64,000 nucleotides of DNA from Megalonaias nervosa (GCA_016617855.1 JAECUM010001097.1:1-64000), one strand, 5' to 3'; positions 10,042-19,280 are shown, counted from the first letter of the stretch. Made by a program: numbers and translations. Notes: generated from the letters alone by a model not told the origin.

Positions 10042-11167
10042 CCCGTTTGCTTTCAGTGTGCCTTTGCTTATTTTCGTTCTTGTTTGCTTTAAATGAGATT
10101 TTCATTTCATGCAATTTGTTGTTTTCCATTATGCAAAATTTAAATAGACAACAAAATTGTTAATCTTTGCTTTTATCATGTACTTTGCATTTTGCTTAGC
10201 CATTTGCCATTTTCCATTTTGTTCCGAAGATTTCAAATCATCATTTGATTCATTGTGATAATTAGTAGTATGCGCATTTAAATAGAGAAACAATTTTGTG
10301 CAGTTTTTCTTTTCATGCTACACGAAAGCCATGCCAAATTTTCTGAGTGTTTTCTTGCTGCATTCAATTTTATTTTGTTTATATTTGTTTTGTGTCTATT
10401 CAATAATATATGAAGTGGAAAATTTAATTTTCCAATTGGTAAATCCAGCAACCTAGCCTATTGTTTTCTGCTTCTACACTATGTACGGACAGAACAGAAC
10501 AGTTCTTACAGCACGAAGTAAACCTTTTCTCAAAATCGTTTTCAAATTTTACACGTGTTCTACTTGATAAATTCAATTACTTGCTACATTTTGTGTATCT
10601 GTACTGCAGAGTCAGGAATTTGTATTTTTGTCCCATCTGTTGTGGCCAACAGGTTTGAAATCTAATATATTTTCTTTCACAATTGTCTGTAGTATTTACA
10701 GACCTCATTAAGAAATTCTTATATTACTGAGGTCATAGTTATGTCACAAAATAAGACCTCTTTTCTGTGGCTATATAACTGAAGTTAATAAACCTAAGTG
10801 TAAAATTCTCACTTAGTAGGTATTATGGAAACGGAACCCCAAAATATGGAGAAAAAAAACTAAATAGCTAATTGAATAGAGATTGTAGGGAGGGGAAATG
10901 AAAAGATGTTAAAGGCTCAACAACCTCCACCACACCCCCAATTTATCAGCTCATAGACTTTGGAGAAATCAAAGTAGAGGAATGCTCAAGACAAACTGAC
11001 ATCCTCACCACTGTGTCAGTTAGAGGAGTAAAATTATTGTTTGAACAGTACTTGTGAAAGAAAACATTTTCATGTGTCATTTATAACACTGACATCTATG
11101 TGTGGACTCAGTAAAGTTGAAAGTTTGCTGGATACTGTCTCCCCTATTTTATTTTCATAAAATTTTA

Positions 11168-11241
<74 letters not shown>

Positions 11242-11611
11242 TGTTAAAATCTGCAAACCAGCATAAACAGGGTACAAACCTGTGTTCAAATATGCAAAGT
11301 ACAGAGCATGTATTATGTTGACAATTGTAGAACTTTTGTAAGTTTGAACTACAAACAACAGGATTTAAACAATCTAGTGAAGTATAAAATACAATGCAAA
11401 ATATGTATACAAGAAATCAACAGTAAATGCAACGTTAATGCTAGGGACGAAATCACCTCCAGCACGTGCAGCCCAAGAATTGTGTTGCGATCGACGTGTA
11501 GACAGGTAGGTACGGGGACAATACGTGTGGGAATATATGTAAAGTGACTTGAGAATGTAACTTATAAACAAACAACCAGGATTAAATAATTGAAAAAACA
11601 GGAAAGTAACA
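9272..11611. other. 5' flank of the U1 gene, with ATT and AT microsatellites
   Basis: No further coding exon is convincing here. Upstream of the gene (minus strand) there is a CCAAT-type box (complement of 9483-9487) and a TATACTATAAT stretch (complement of about 9492-9504) in a locally GC-richer, conserved patch that could be promoter or 5' UTR. An (ATT)n tract lies at about 10007-10040 and a pure (AT)n tract at 11168-11238. Small conserved frames (10461-10658 plus, 11308-11547 plus) lack domains and are not called. Confidence 0.5.
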
Positions 11612-11616
11612 TTATG
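11612..11616. other. Left target-site duplication TTATG
   Basis: TTATG directly precedes the left terminal repeat, and the same five bases follow the right terminal repeat at 25161-25165. Unoccupied sites at 33486, 42146, 50429, 56495 and 61374 have a single TTATG between the same flanks (ACA before, TGTAGCTG after). This proves the 5 bp duplication, or 6 bp with one mismatch, which would match the usual Polinton length. Confidence 0.93.
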
Positions 11617-11894
11617 AGCAGCAGGCAGGGTGAACAGACCACTTGTCTGAATCGTCATTTGTCTAAAAACATAAGGTTCCTACAGAGGCTGAAAAAATAA
11701 GGTCAATAACGCTAAACCGAACCTCCTAACTTTTATTATTACCGTATAGTTTGAAAAACGAATAATGAATCGTTTGGGTTAGCTCATTTTTGTTATTTTA
11801 TTTTTGTTTTTTTGTTTTTTATGTTATAATGCGTTTAGTTTACTCGGCGGGTCAATTAATTTTTGTCGTTCACCCTGCCTGCTGCTGTAATTAA
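11617..11894. repeat. Left terminal inverted repeat of element B
   Basis: Inverted match to 24883-25160, about 97 percent identical by eye. It starts with AGCAGCAGGCAGGGTGAAC (11617-11635), and the exact complement of this 19-mer returns at 11868-11886, so the repeat is itself flanked by inverted repeats. The last bases (TAATTAA) overlap the stop codon of the ATPase gene at 11891. It contains T-rich and A-rich runs and no gene. Confidence 0.95.
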
Positions 11895-12559
11895 CCAAAA
11901 ATTGTATCGAGACCTACACGATATCTAGATCTTGGGTCATGTAGATTTATTGTAATAAATCCGAACGGAACAGCTTGTGCTTGAGCAAAAAAGTTTCTGA
12001 ACTTCATCATGTCCATATCCCCTGAACACCAAGGATAATAAATATTCTGTAAAGTATAATTATCTACTCCATTAAACATTACTAAAATATTGCAGTTGTC
12101 TCTGATCACTTTAGGTATTTGTGTATATCGTTGTGTAACATAAATCACGTCCGTGTTTTTATGTCTACCTCGAGAAAATATTCTAGCTGGATTTGTTTGT
12201 CTGTCCAACATAACATCATCGTACACCACTAAATTATTAATAAATCCATCTAGGTCATCTACAGATGGAGCCTCATCAATATCGGTAATAAAATCAACCA
12301 CATCATTACCGTTTTCATTCAGCAATTTTGCATTTTCATTAAAATCTTTAAGTACTTCGTAACAGTGTTGATCATCTACGGATGGTGCTACTAAATACAG
12401 CTTGTCCCATCTCAACCATCTCATTATTAAATTTAATAATAGTTGTGTTTTACCCGATCCAGATGGACCTATTATAATCATCCTTATCGAATTTGGTAAT
12501 GCTGGGTGATGCTTCACTGGCTCCTGTTTTCGTGTCGCCGAAAAGTCAATTATATCCAT
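11891..12559 (-). CDS. A32/FtsK-like DNA packaging ATPase
   Basis: A 222-residue P-loop ATPase of the HerA/FtsK type that pumps DNA into capsids in PRD1-adenovirus lineage viruses and Polintons. Walker A is GPSGSGKT at residues 31-38. Walker B is LVVYDD at 110-115. A conserved SRGRHKNTDVIYVTQRY stretch follows at about 128-144, with a candidate arginine finger and a sensor-like Thr-Gln. The length is normal for the family and the frame is uninterrupted. The start at 12559 faces the PLA2 gene start with only 12 bp between the two ATGs, so both share one AT-rich bidirectional control region. The stop lies inside the terminal repeat. It is among the best-preserved genes of the element. Confidence 0.9.
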   Translation of the reverse strand: MDIIDFSATRKQEPVKHHPALPNSIRMIIIGPSGSGKTQLLLNLIMRWLRWDKLYLVAPSVDDQHCYEVLKDFNENAKLLNENGNDVVDFITDIDEAPSVDDLDGFINNLVVYDDVMLDRQTNPARIFSRGRHKNTDVIYVTQRYTQIPKVIRDNCNILVMFNGVDNYTLQNIYYPWCSGDMDMMKFRNFFAQAQAVPFGFITINLHDPRSRYRVGLDTIFG

Positions 12560-12571
12560 ATAATAAATAAT
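12560..12571. promoter_or_regulatory. Bidirectional AT-rich gap between ATPase and PLA2 starts
   Basis: Only 12 bp (TATAATAAATAA with its complement TTATTTATTATA) separate two divergent start codons. A promoter for each gene must therefore overlap the other gene or lie in this gap. The same TATA/TAAT-type stretch precedes most other element genes. The regulatory role is inferred. Confidence 0.45.
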
Positions 12572-13072
12572 ATGAGTCTATATTGTGTTCGATGTAGAGC
12601 ATCTACACCCACTGCTGAACTGACTACAATAACAACGAAAAATAAACGACGTGCTCTGACGGGCAAATGTGTAAAATGCGGTACGAAGAAATACAAATTT
12701 GTCAAAACAAAGACAGGTGGAGATATAACCGCTTTATTAGGAAAATTACCAGGAACTCCGTGGGCTAAATACCCCGGTGAGAAACACTTACCAGGATATA
12801 ATTATTGCGGTCCTGGAACTCGACTTGATATCCGACTTGATAATCAAGATCAACCAAGATCAGGAGAGTATCCAGTAAATAAGATTGATAAAGCGTGTCA
12901 TGTTCATGATGTTGCGTATAAAAGTAAAGATTTACAACAAAGGCATCTCGCAGATGTAAAATTAATTCATGCATTAAATTCTATACCTAATAAATCTGTC
13001 AGAGATAAATTAGCTAGTTTTCTAGTAAAATCTGCCATGAAAAGTAAAATAATGTTAGGGGCTGGTAATTAA
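12572..13072 (+). CDS. Zinc-ribbon / phospholipase A2 virion protein
   Basis: The start is placed at the ATG at 12572 because the zinc-ribbon begins at once; an earlier ATG at 12506 lies inside the divergent ATPase gene. The 166-residue protein has CxxC pairs at residues 5/8 and 33/36 (zinc-ribbon). It then has a secreted/parvovirus-type phospholipase A2 core: a calcium-loop YCGPGT at 78-83 and a catalytic segment with D106, C109, H112-D113 and Y116. In parvoviruses such a domain opens endosomal membranes during entry, and the same domain is known in adintovirus virion proteins. All recognisable catalytic residues are present and the frame is intact. The C-terminus is basic and ends in a Gly-rich GAGN. 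Packaging in the virion is inferred by analogy. Confidence 0.85.
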   Translation: MSLYCVRCRASTPTAELTTITTKNKRRALTGKCVKCGTKKYKFVKTKTGGDITALLGKLPGTPWAKYPGEKHLPGYNYCGPGTRLDIRLDNQDQPRSGEYPVNKIDKACHVHDVAYKSKDLQQRHLADVKLIHALNSIPNKSVRDKLASFLVKSAMKSKIMLGAGN

Positions 13073-13088
13073 TTATATAAATATTATA

Positions 13089-14069
13089 ATGGAATCCATT
13101 TATTATAGCCCAAGAGGATAATGGAGAGGCAGATCAGCTATTAGTAAATTATCTGAAGCAGCAAAAGTCTCACATTCTGTTGCTGCAGCGTGGTTAGCAC
13201 GACAGGCAATATGGCAAATTTATCTACCACCGCCTAAAAAAATTCAGTATGCACATTTTGATGTCAGCGTCCCTAATGAGGTTCATCAAGCAGATATTTT
13301 GTTTTTACCACACGATACTATTAAAATTGGTAAACGTCAATCACGCACATACAAATACGCATTAACTGTCGTTGACGTTGCAAGTAGATATAAAGAAGCT
13401 GAACCATTATCAACAAAGACAGCGTTTGAAGTTTCATCTGCGTTTGAACGAATTTATCAGCGAGGACCTTTGCGATGGCCACAGTTATTACAGGTTGATC
13501 CGGGCAAAGAATTTCTTGGTGCAGTATTATCTTTGATGATGCGACATAACGTTAAAATCAGACGAGGACATACCGAAATTCATCGTGATCAGGCAATCGT
13601 TGAATGATTTAATCGAACACTTGCTGAGCGGTTACTTGGATACCAATACGCAAAAGAAATATCTACTGACTTTAAATCCGGTGAGCGATCTCGTGAATGG
13701 GTTGCAAGGTTACCAAATGTGATAGCTGCATTAAATAACGAAATTACTCGTTCAACTTCAATGAAACCTTCTAATGCGATCACAAAAAAATATATACCCC
13801 GTAGCAATGACAGACATCAACCTCAACCAGTATTAGGTAATGTAACTGTAAGATATTTATATGAACCTGGCGAACTTGAAGGTGGTAAAAAAAGAGCAAC
13901 TGATCCTATCTGGAGCGTGACTACACATACAATTTCTAGTGTAGTTAGATCTACTGGTAGACCTCCAATCTACAGACTAGATTCGACAGCCCCTCAACGT
14001 GGATTTGTGCGTGAACAATTACAGGTAATCCCTGAAGACACACAATTACCACCACATACAATTACATAA
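13089..14069 (+). pseudogene. Retroviral-type (RVE) integrase, broken by two in-frame stops
   Basis: One frame of 327 codons with a TAA at 13119-13121 (codon 11) and a TGA at 13605-13607. The family is the DDE integrase of Polintons/adintoviruses, which inserts the element into host DNA and makes 5-6 bp target duplications. An N-terminal segment around 13190-13260 has an AAAWLARQAIWQIY pattern. The catalytic core shows HQAD, then QVDPGKEF, and about 35 residues later the final Glu of HRDQAIVE. The TGA follows this Glu directly, at a codon where CGA to TGA is a plausible CpG decay. The C-terminal part (13608-14069) has an Arg/Trp-rich DNA-binding-like region. It follows the PLA2 gene by 16 bp, with TATAAATATTATA before the ATG. 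Non-functional in this copy. Confidence 0.9.
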
Positions 14070-14083
14070 CCAGAACCTCTACG

Positions 14084-15598
14084 TCAATTACATTCAAGAC
14101 AGGTCAGCATCACATTATCACGTATATGACCAAGATCACTATTAATTCTGTCTACGGTAAATTGTCTTGGATTATTATTCGAATATTGCCATAACATATT
14201 ACAGTTACAACTTGCACAATTATTATTCTGTTGTGCTTTTAGTTTTATAATAAATTCAACATCAATATCAAAGTCACGCTTATTTTTTTTATCGCACTGC
14301 TTATAACCAGATAGTTTTTTTCTTATTACGTCATTATTAACAGTTTGATCATTATTTTCTATAAAATTCATAATAACCCTATGTAGTTGAGATATTCTTC
14401 TGACCCTAGAAACTGCGAGATAGACTAAATTCGACCATTCAATCCGATCATCTATAATCCAAATATTTGTATCAGAAATAGTTAACCCCTGTGATGAGTG
14501 AATAGTTATAGCATATCCTAACGTCCACGGTGATTTATTCATATTCAGCGCATTCTCAACGACATTAATATCGACTAAAATAATATCATTCAAGACGAGA
14601 TTCTGTATTCCACCACCAGGAATTTCAACATCAATATTCTGTCGTCGAGTATCTGCTGGGCGATAACACAAAGGTACAGGTAGATCTGAAAACTTTTCTT
14701 TATGTAACAGAAATAATTTATCCTGTAGTTCATCACGAACTATCTTTCTACTTGCAACTATTAAATCAGCGGGATTCCATAAATTTAGAAAATCACTCAT
14801 AGAAGTCTCTGGAATTACTCCTCGCATTATTTCACATTGTACTCTGTCTGGTTGTATTCTAATTAACCTTTTAAATTCTTTCAGCGGTTCATCAATAGCT
14901 CTATGGTCATCATTTATTTCTTCATAATAATCTACGTTATTCTTCAGCCATTCATGTGGAGACTGTCCAATAAAGGGTGGTGGTTGACCATGATCACCGC
15001 ACATTATTATAGCAGTATTCGTCGTCAATAACCATTCAAGAAATGTTTTTAATATTTCTAACGACACCGTGCATATCTCGTCCCATATAATATATTTAGG
15101 TACATATTTCTCACCCATTCGCTCAGGAGTCCATGTGTCTCCACACCATCTAAAGAAACTATGATAAGTACACGATTTTACTCCTCGCTCTTTTATTTCT
15201 CTGGCGAGTTTATGTGTCGGTGTCAAAACAATTATATCCGAATTATTATTCATGAATAATTTAATCACACGAGTTGTTTTACCTGAACCACCGCATCCGT
15301 TAAGATAAACAGTTTTATGTATAGCCACAGGATCGTACACAGATGGTGCTGATGACTTTGATACTTGATTATTATTTTTGTAATATATTTCCCTAATTTC
15401 AACGTCGGCAGATTCAGAATAGCTAAGCATATTTTCTTGTTTTATTCTCCATGATCCCCATTCACCATTACCAAGTAGCGGTTTTAATAAATCTGTATAT
15501 ATTTTATTTATATAAAACGAATCCGTGGCGACTCTGACAGCATCACGAGGAAATCTATTTATCATAGACAGTAGATTTATAGAAACATATGCCAACAT
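14084..15598 (-). CDS. Polymerase-helicase frame: end of B-family polymerase palm, SF1 helicase, C-terminal HNH-like zinc domain
   Basis: 504 open codons. Residues 1-40 look like the end of a B-family DNA polymerase palm, with motif C as VRVATDSFYI at 21-30. An SF1 (Pif1/RecD-like) helicase follows: Walker A GCGGSGKT at 101-108, LTPTHKLA at 125-132, Walker B IIWDE at 170-174, CGDHGQ at 200-205, ITIHSSQGLT at 364-373 and LAVSRVR at 394-400. The tail has C461/C464, DRI at 483-485, GH at 490-491, N495 and C500/C503, an HNH/treble-clef pattern. The ATG at 15598 is probably not a true start: the upstream frame (15607-16332) carries motifs A and B of the same polymerase, in another phase. A frameshift near 15600-15650 is the simplest reading. 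It would unwind and copy element DNA. Confidence 0.78.
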   Translation of the reverse strand: MLAYVSINLLSMINRFPRDAVRVATDSFYINKIYTDLLKPLLGNGEWGSWRIKQENMLSYSESADVEIREIYYKNNNQVSKSSAPSVYDPVAIHKTVYLNGCGGSGKTTRVIKLFMNNNSDIIVLTPTHKLAREIKERGVKSCTYHSFFRWCGDTWTPERMGEKYVPKYIIWDEICTVSLEILKTFLEWLLTTNTAIIMCGDHGQPPPFIGQSPHEWLKNNVDYYEEINDDHRAIDEPLKEFKRLIRIQPDRVQCEIMRGVIPETSMSDFLNLWNPADLIVASRKIVRDELQDKLFLLHKEKFSDLPVPLCYRPADTRRQNIDVEIPGGGIQNLVLNDIILVDINVVENALNMNKSPWTLGYAITIHSSQGLTISDTNIWIIDDRIEWSNLVYLAVSRVRRISQLHRVIMNFIENNDQTVNNDVIRKKLSGYKQCDKKNKRDFDIDVEFIIKLKAQQNNNCASCNCNMLWQYSNNNPRQFTVDRINSDLGHIRDNVMLTCLECN

Positions 15599-15606
15599 AG
15601 ATGATC

Positions 15607-16332
15607 TTAATGAGCAAACTGCGATGAGTCACCATCAAGATAACTCACAATTGTACATAGTTTGATTCCGTCTGACAAATAAGCATTACTCCGATTTATA
15701 AATGTGTTTTTTTCCGTTGTATCAGCTATTATAAAATCTAGTTCAGCATCGTCCATAATCAATCTTGTACAGTGTCTTTTATGATCATAGGCTCCTCCTT
15801 GAGTAAATTTACCAATTATCTTTCTACCAAGATCTTTTGCAAGTTTCTCATCATGCTCGTCTCTGCATTTACGTATATTATTAGTAATTTTAATAATATC
15901 ATCTTCATTAAGATTAGGGAATTCTTTCCTGGCATCATCAATATTAAATCTATTTGGTTCTGGTAACCAAACTTGCTTCTGTGGACTATATGATATAATT
16001 GCCTCACTCACCTGTAAAGATATTAAAATTCCAACATCAAGTATATATCGCAATAGTACTATTGGAACCCAACATTTTTCTGAAAAATGTCTTCCAAACC
16101 AAACATAAGTAATCGGATGGAGATTTTCTGCAAACTCGAATGATTCTACATGAGCAAATCCGGTTAAATCAAAATCTGGTAAATGTCCGTTAATCGCAAC
16201 CCTGGTCATCTCGTGTGATGGATGTCCGAATCTCTTAAAGTATTCAGAACATTCTCCGTATCCAAGAAAACTTCCAGGATAACATGCTACCATATCGACG
16301 GATATAACGTCATTATACTTATATTTAGTATT
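15607..16332 (-). pseudogene. B-family DNA polymerase, palm segment with motifs A and B
   Basis: The open frame begins directly after the TAG at 16333-16335, in the same phase as the upstream frame. Its first Met (16293) cannot be the natural start, because the motif A aspartate codon lies just before it at 16294-16296 (pattern VDMVACYPGSF across that point). Motif B is represented by AKDLGRKIIGKFTQGG near residues 154-169 counted from that Met. Motif C is in the next frame (14084-15598), so this is the middle of a polymerase broken on both sides. B-family polymerases copy Polinton/adintovirus genomes, usually by protein priming. The frame ends in TAA at 15607-15609. Confidence 0.72.
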
Positions 16333-17502
16333 CTATAATCCTCCGTGTCCATATTCTACGCAACTTTTATGAATGTCTTCAAGAAATTCCGATCTTGTTG
16401 GTTTCCATAAATTTTTCTCCTGAGCGAAATAAGCCGCTACAGATGGAACTGTAAAACAATTATTTAATAATTGTCTAATTTTGACATCGTCTGAAGTATA
16501 TTTTAGCGCAAGATTTTCCATTTCTACATTAAGAGATTCTATACGGTAAATATCACCATTAGGCCGTACAAACTGATCGTAATGATCATATTCTGAATTT
16601 TGAAATAACCAAACGGATACAGGGTCACTTTTACTGATATTTTTGATAAAATCAAATATATGACCATCATAAAATTTAACCGCTCTATCTCGTGGAAATA
16701 TTGTTACTGCTGACGTCCACGCATGCGAATTATGATCAATAATATCTATTGGAGCTCCTCTTGATTCATATTTTGGTTTATATAAAATCTCTCCGGTTAA
16801 CGTTTTTACTGTTATTGGGAAATTTAATTTCTTTTCTAGTTCAGCGACATCTTTGATAGACGCTCCGGTATCTTTAACTGATTCTGCCCAAGTATTTATT
16901 TTTTTACGTCTTAAATCTGTTAAACCATTACCACGTATCGCGTTTGTAAAATGTTCTGTAACTCGTTCAGCTACACAGTTTATTCTTGACTCTGACAGTT
17001 TCATAGGCTTTAGATCCCCGACGTCAGGTTTATTATTAAGCGGATATATTGCATATACGACTGCAGTAACTGGATATCCCCGTTCATAATATGGCTTATC
17101 AATACCAGTCAGTATTCCGGGCTTAGATTTATTATTTAAGAGAACAATATTATTTCCTGATTGTATGCGTACTGGATCGCGCTTATCACTAGTAATCCAA
17201 ATATCTTCTTCTGTATTTACAATAAATTTTATTTTAATAAAATATTTTTGATCATCAAGGTGATTAATAATTACTTTTCCTCGTTTGTCATTCATAATAT
17301 TAGTAACATTTCCAACTCTGAATGTTGACCATACATGAGCAGCGCCATCGTCACGAAATTCATTTTTTGCTTCACGAATACGTTCGGTTACATCCTCATC
17401 CGTTAATGCCAGATCTTGCATCAAAGTACTAAATTTGTACTCAGATAATCGATCGAGATCGAATCTGGATCTTTTAGGTTTAATCATGGATAATTCCTCC
17501 AT
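16333..17502 (-). pseudogene. N-terminal part of the polymerase gene, ended by an in-frame TAG
   Basis: 389 codons from the ATG at 17502, directly preceded by TTTTAATTAT. It reads without a break into the palm segment except for the TAG at 16333-16335, so I treat it as the N-terminal part of the same polymerase. I recognise a block IDIIDHNSHAWTSAV near residues 253-267 that resembles the region before the polymerase domain in related elements. A classical DxE exonuclease motif is not obvious. All three pieces together cover about 1140 codons, a plausible length for a polymerase fused to a helicase. An alternative is a separate DNA-binding or priming protein, but the phase continuity argues against it. 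Confidence 0.6.
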
Positions 17503-17544
17503 ATAATTAAAACAAGTATTTAAATTAAAATTTTAGTATATATA
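17503..17544. promoter_or_regulatory. Bidirectional AT-rich control region between the polymerase gene and the cysteine-rich gene
   Basis: 42 bp, almost only A and T, between divergent start codons. It contains TAGTATATATA just before the plus-strand ATG and TTTTAATTAT before the minus-strand ATG, matching the start-proximal motif seen at the other element genes. The role is inferred from position and composition. Confidence 0.45.
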
Positions 17545-17862
17545 ATGATTGAAACAAAAAACAAATGTGCTTGGCTCAGAATTGGATATACTTCTACTTG
17601 TAATAAATCGTGTGTGAACAAATATTGCGGATATCATGCACAAAGTTTCAAAAATGGAAGTACAGGACCAATACCGTGTATTCAGTGTGGTGTGGGAGTC
17701 AGAGGAAAAACTCAATTGTGTCTAAAATGTGGCGGAAAAAAATACAGGGAACTAGAACGATATTATGATAAAAAAAATAATACTTTGACGTCAGGTAAAT
17801 CTCCTATAAAGACAGAAGAAGATTATCTGGTTAGATTTCAAAACAATGATTTAGACAAATAA
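17545..17862 (+). CDS. Small cysteine-rich (zinc-binding) protein of unknown function
   Basis: 105 residues. A first Cys/His cluster (C8, C19, C23, C28, H31) is followed by a zinc-ribbon pattern CIQCG (45-49) and CLKCGG (59-64). The C-terminal third is charged and probably exposed. Such small zinc-ribbon proteins are common in adintovirus/Polinton elements and could bind nucleic acid or act in transcription. I do not recognise a named family. It is divergent from the polymerase gene and 13 bp upstream of the HNH gene, so the two plus-strand genes may be co-expressed. The frame is intact. Confidence 0.6.
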   Translation: MIETKNKCAWLRIGYTSTCNKSCVNKYCGYHAQSFKNGSTGPIPCIQCGVGVRGKTQLCLKCGGKKYRELERYYDKKNNTLTSGKSPIKTEEDYLVRFQNNDLDK

Positions 17863-17875
17863 TATTATTATATAA

Positions 17876-18379
17876 ATGAAGCAAAACGAATTTGTGAAAC
17901 ATCCAATATATACAAATTATGAGGCGTCTCGAGATGGTGTAATCAGGAACTGCAGATTAAAGAAACCAGTAGGTAATCTTAATAATGCTGGTTATTTTAG
18001 ATTTAATGTTGCTAGAGGAAAACATTATCTATCTCATATATTCATATTCGAATGTCATTTTGGAATCGTTAAAAATGGACTTGTAGTTGATCATATTGAT
18101 GGAAATCCCCATAATAATCGGTTATCTAACCTGCAAGCTATTACACCTAGTCAAAATTCTGCACGTGGAAAAAATGGCGTTAATAATCATTATAGGGACG
18201 CAAGAATTATTAGGTCTGTAAATATACAGACAGGTGAAAAAATAACTTTTGAATCAATGAATGCAGCTGCCAGATATTTTGGCATCAATACTGCTTCAGT
18301 AAAACGTGTTGCAGATAAAACTTACAAATCTACATATTCATGCATATACGATCAGTCGATAATATTTGAATATATCTAA
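17876..18379 (+). CDS. NUMOD/HNH homing-type endonuclease
   Basis: 167 residues with three recognisable parts: an N-terminal NUMOD4-like segment (about 8-25), an HNH nuclease core with VDHIDGNPHNNRLSNL at 71-86, and a C-terminal NUMOD1-like helix-turn-helix segment near 127-150 (AARYFGINTASVKRVADK). This is the order of free-standing HNH homing endonucleases of phages and large DNA viruses, which cut DNA and spread at the cut site. No interrupted host gene or intron is visible around it. It is intact, with TTATATAA directly before the ATG. It could be a selfish passenger or could serve element replication or recombination. Confidence 0.8.
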   Translation: MKQNEFVKHPIYTNYEASRDGVIRNCRLKKPVGNLNNAGYFRFNVARGKHYLSHIFIFECHFGIVKNGLVVDHIDGNPHNNRLSNLQAITPSQNSARGKNGVNNHYRDARIIRSVNIQTGEKITFESMNAAARYFGINTASVKRVADKTYKSTYSCIYDQSIIFEYI

Positions 18380-18441
18380 CTCTGTCTTCCTAACAAAACC
18401 CAATAAAAATAAATATTTTTTTTACTGTATATAGTTCGACT

Positions 18442-18855
18442 CTATATTTTGACATGAGTACCTTCACCGTCGCTGCTCTCTGTGTCACTCTCATTTTTGA
18501 CAGAATCAAATAACATAATTTTTCTCAGTTGCATTACACGATTATCTACAATCTTCTTTTTCTCGTATTCACGAGACAGTTCGGATCTGATATTTTCGAT
18601 CGAACGTGCAAGAGGCGCAAATAGCTTTACCTGTTTTTCATTTACCACCGCCAATGATTCTAGCATAGACTGATAGATTAATTTTACGAATTTATAATTG
18701 GATGGTAATGTGTATTTATTGTCAGTTTTTCTTTGTTTTAATATTTCATAATCACATAATATTTTTTCAGGATCGAGATTATCAGAGAGATTTATTCCGT
18801 TATGTTTTAATTTTTTAATAGCAGAAATAATATCATTAATGTTTTCTTGGTTCAT
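18442..18855 (-). CDS. Hypothetical coiled-coil protein of the element
   Basis: 137 residues, Lys/Glu/Ile-rich and mostly helical by composition. A stretch near residues 85-115 is probably coiled coil, and the tail is acidic (ESDTESSDGEG). No domain recognised. The ATG at 18855 follows ATTATATA, the same start-proximal motif as the other element genes, which supports it as a real gene. It is convergent with the HNH gene and borders the 1.5 kb non-coding region. Confidence 0.5.
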   Translation of the reverse strand: MNQENINDIISAIKKLKHNGINLSDNLDPEKILCDYEILKQRKTDNKYTLPSNYKFVKLIYQSMLESLAVVNEKQVKLFAPLARSIENIRSELSREYEKKKIVDNRVMQLRKIMLFDSVKNESDTESSDGEGTHVKI

Positions 18856-19005
18856 TATATAATAATTATTTCTTTAAAATAAAAAATAATATCAGTCTCT
18901 GAATAATTATTTAAAAAAATGTAGTCCCCATAACCCCATGTGAACCTCTAAGTTGCCATATGACATCTTAGCAGGATCAGAAGGTCAGGGGACTGTTTTT
19001 TGAGG

Positions 19006-19097
19006 ATGATTGTATGAACATGAATATATACAAATGGTGATGATTATATACAGATGATTATGATTGTATGAACATGAATATATACAAATGGTGATGA
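19006..19097. repeat. 38 bp direct repeat, spacing 54 bp
   Basis: Two copies of a 38 bp sequence starting ATGATTGTATGAACATGAAT at 19006 and 19060, separated by 16 bp. It looks like a local tandem duplication next to the tRNA-like segment. Confidence 0.85.
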
Positions 19098-19280
19098 CTG
19101 GGGACTCTTGTCTACGTCCAACAGATTTTGTACACTCTCCCCCCATACAAAACCCCGGGAGTGTAAAAGGTACACCCCTCAAGGGTGTATGATAGGAGAG
19201 TATATTTTGTCTGTTGTGGATATCGAGGAAATTCTCCGGGTTCCCCCAATTAAATAGATCAGTCGCCAAATGCAAGATAA

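Larger units (their letters stand above)
3264..11616. repeat. Host tandem unit U1 (8353 bp)
   Basis: U1 is one period of the host array, defined from one TTATG insertion-site motif to the next. In plus-strand order it holds a LINE remnant, about 1.9 kb with no recognisable gene, a TG/GA microsatellite, a tRNA-derived SINE, the three-exon minus-strand gene, a CT tract in intron 2, repeated modules with TAA/ATT tracts in intron 1, an ATT tract, an AT tract, and the junction with element B. Its left half shares variants with U2 that U3-U7 lack, for example GCTGCATTAAT just after the boundary. This supports duplication of the element-bearing unit. Confidence 0.93.

Noticed and set aside
10461..10658. 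65-codon plus frame conserved in U1, U2, U4, U5 and U6
   Set aside because: No domain and no supporting signals; unit copies are too young for conservation to mean selection.
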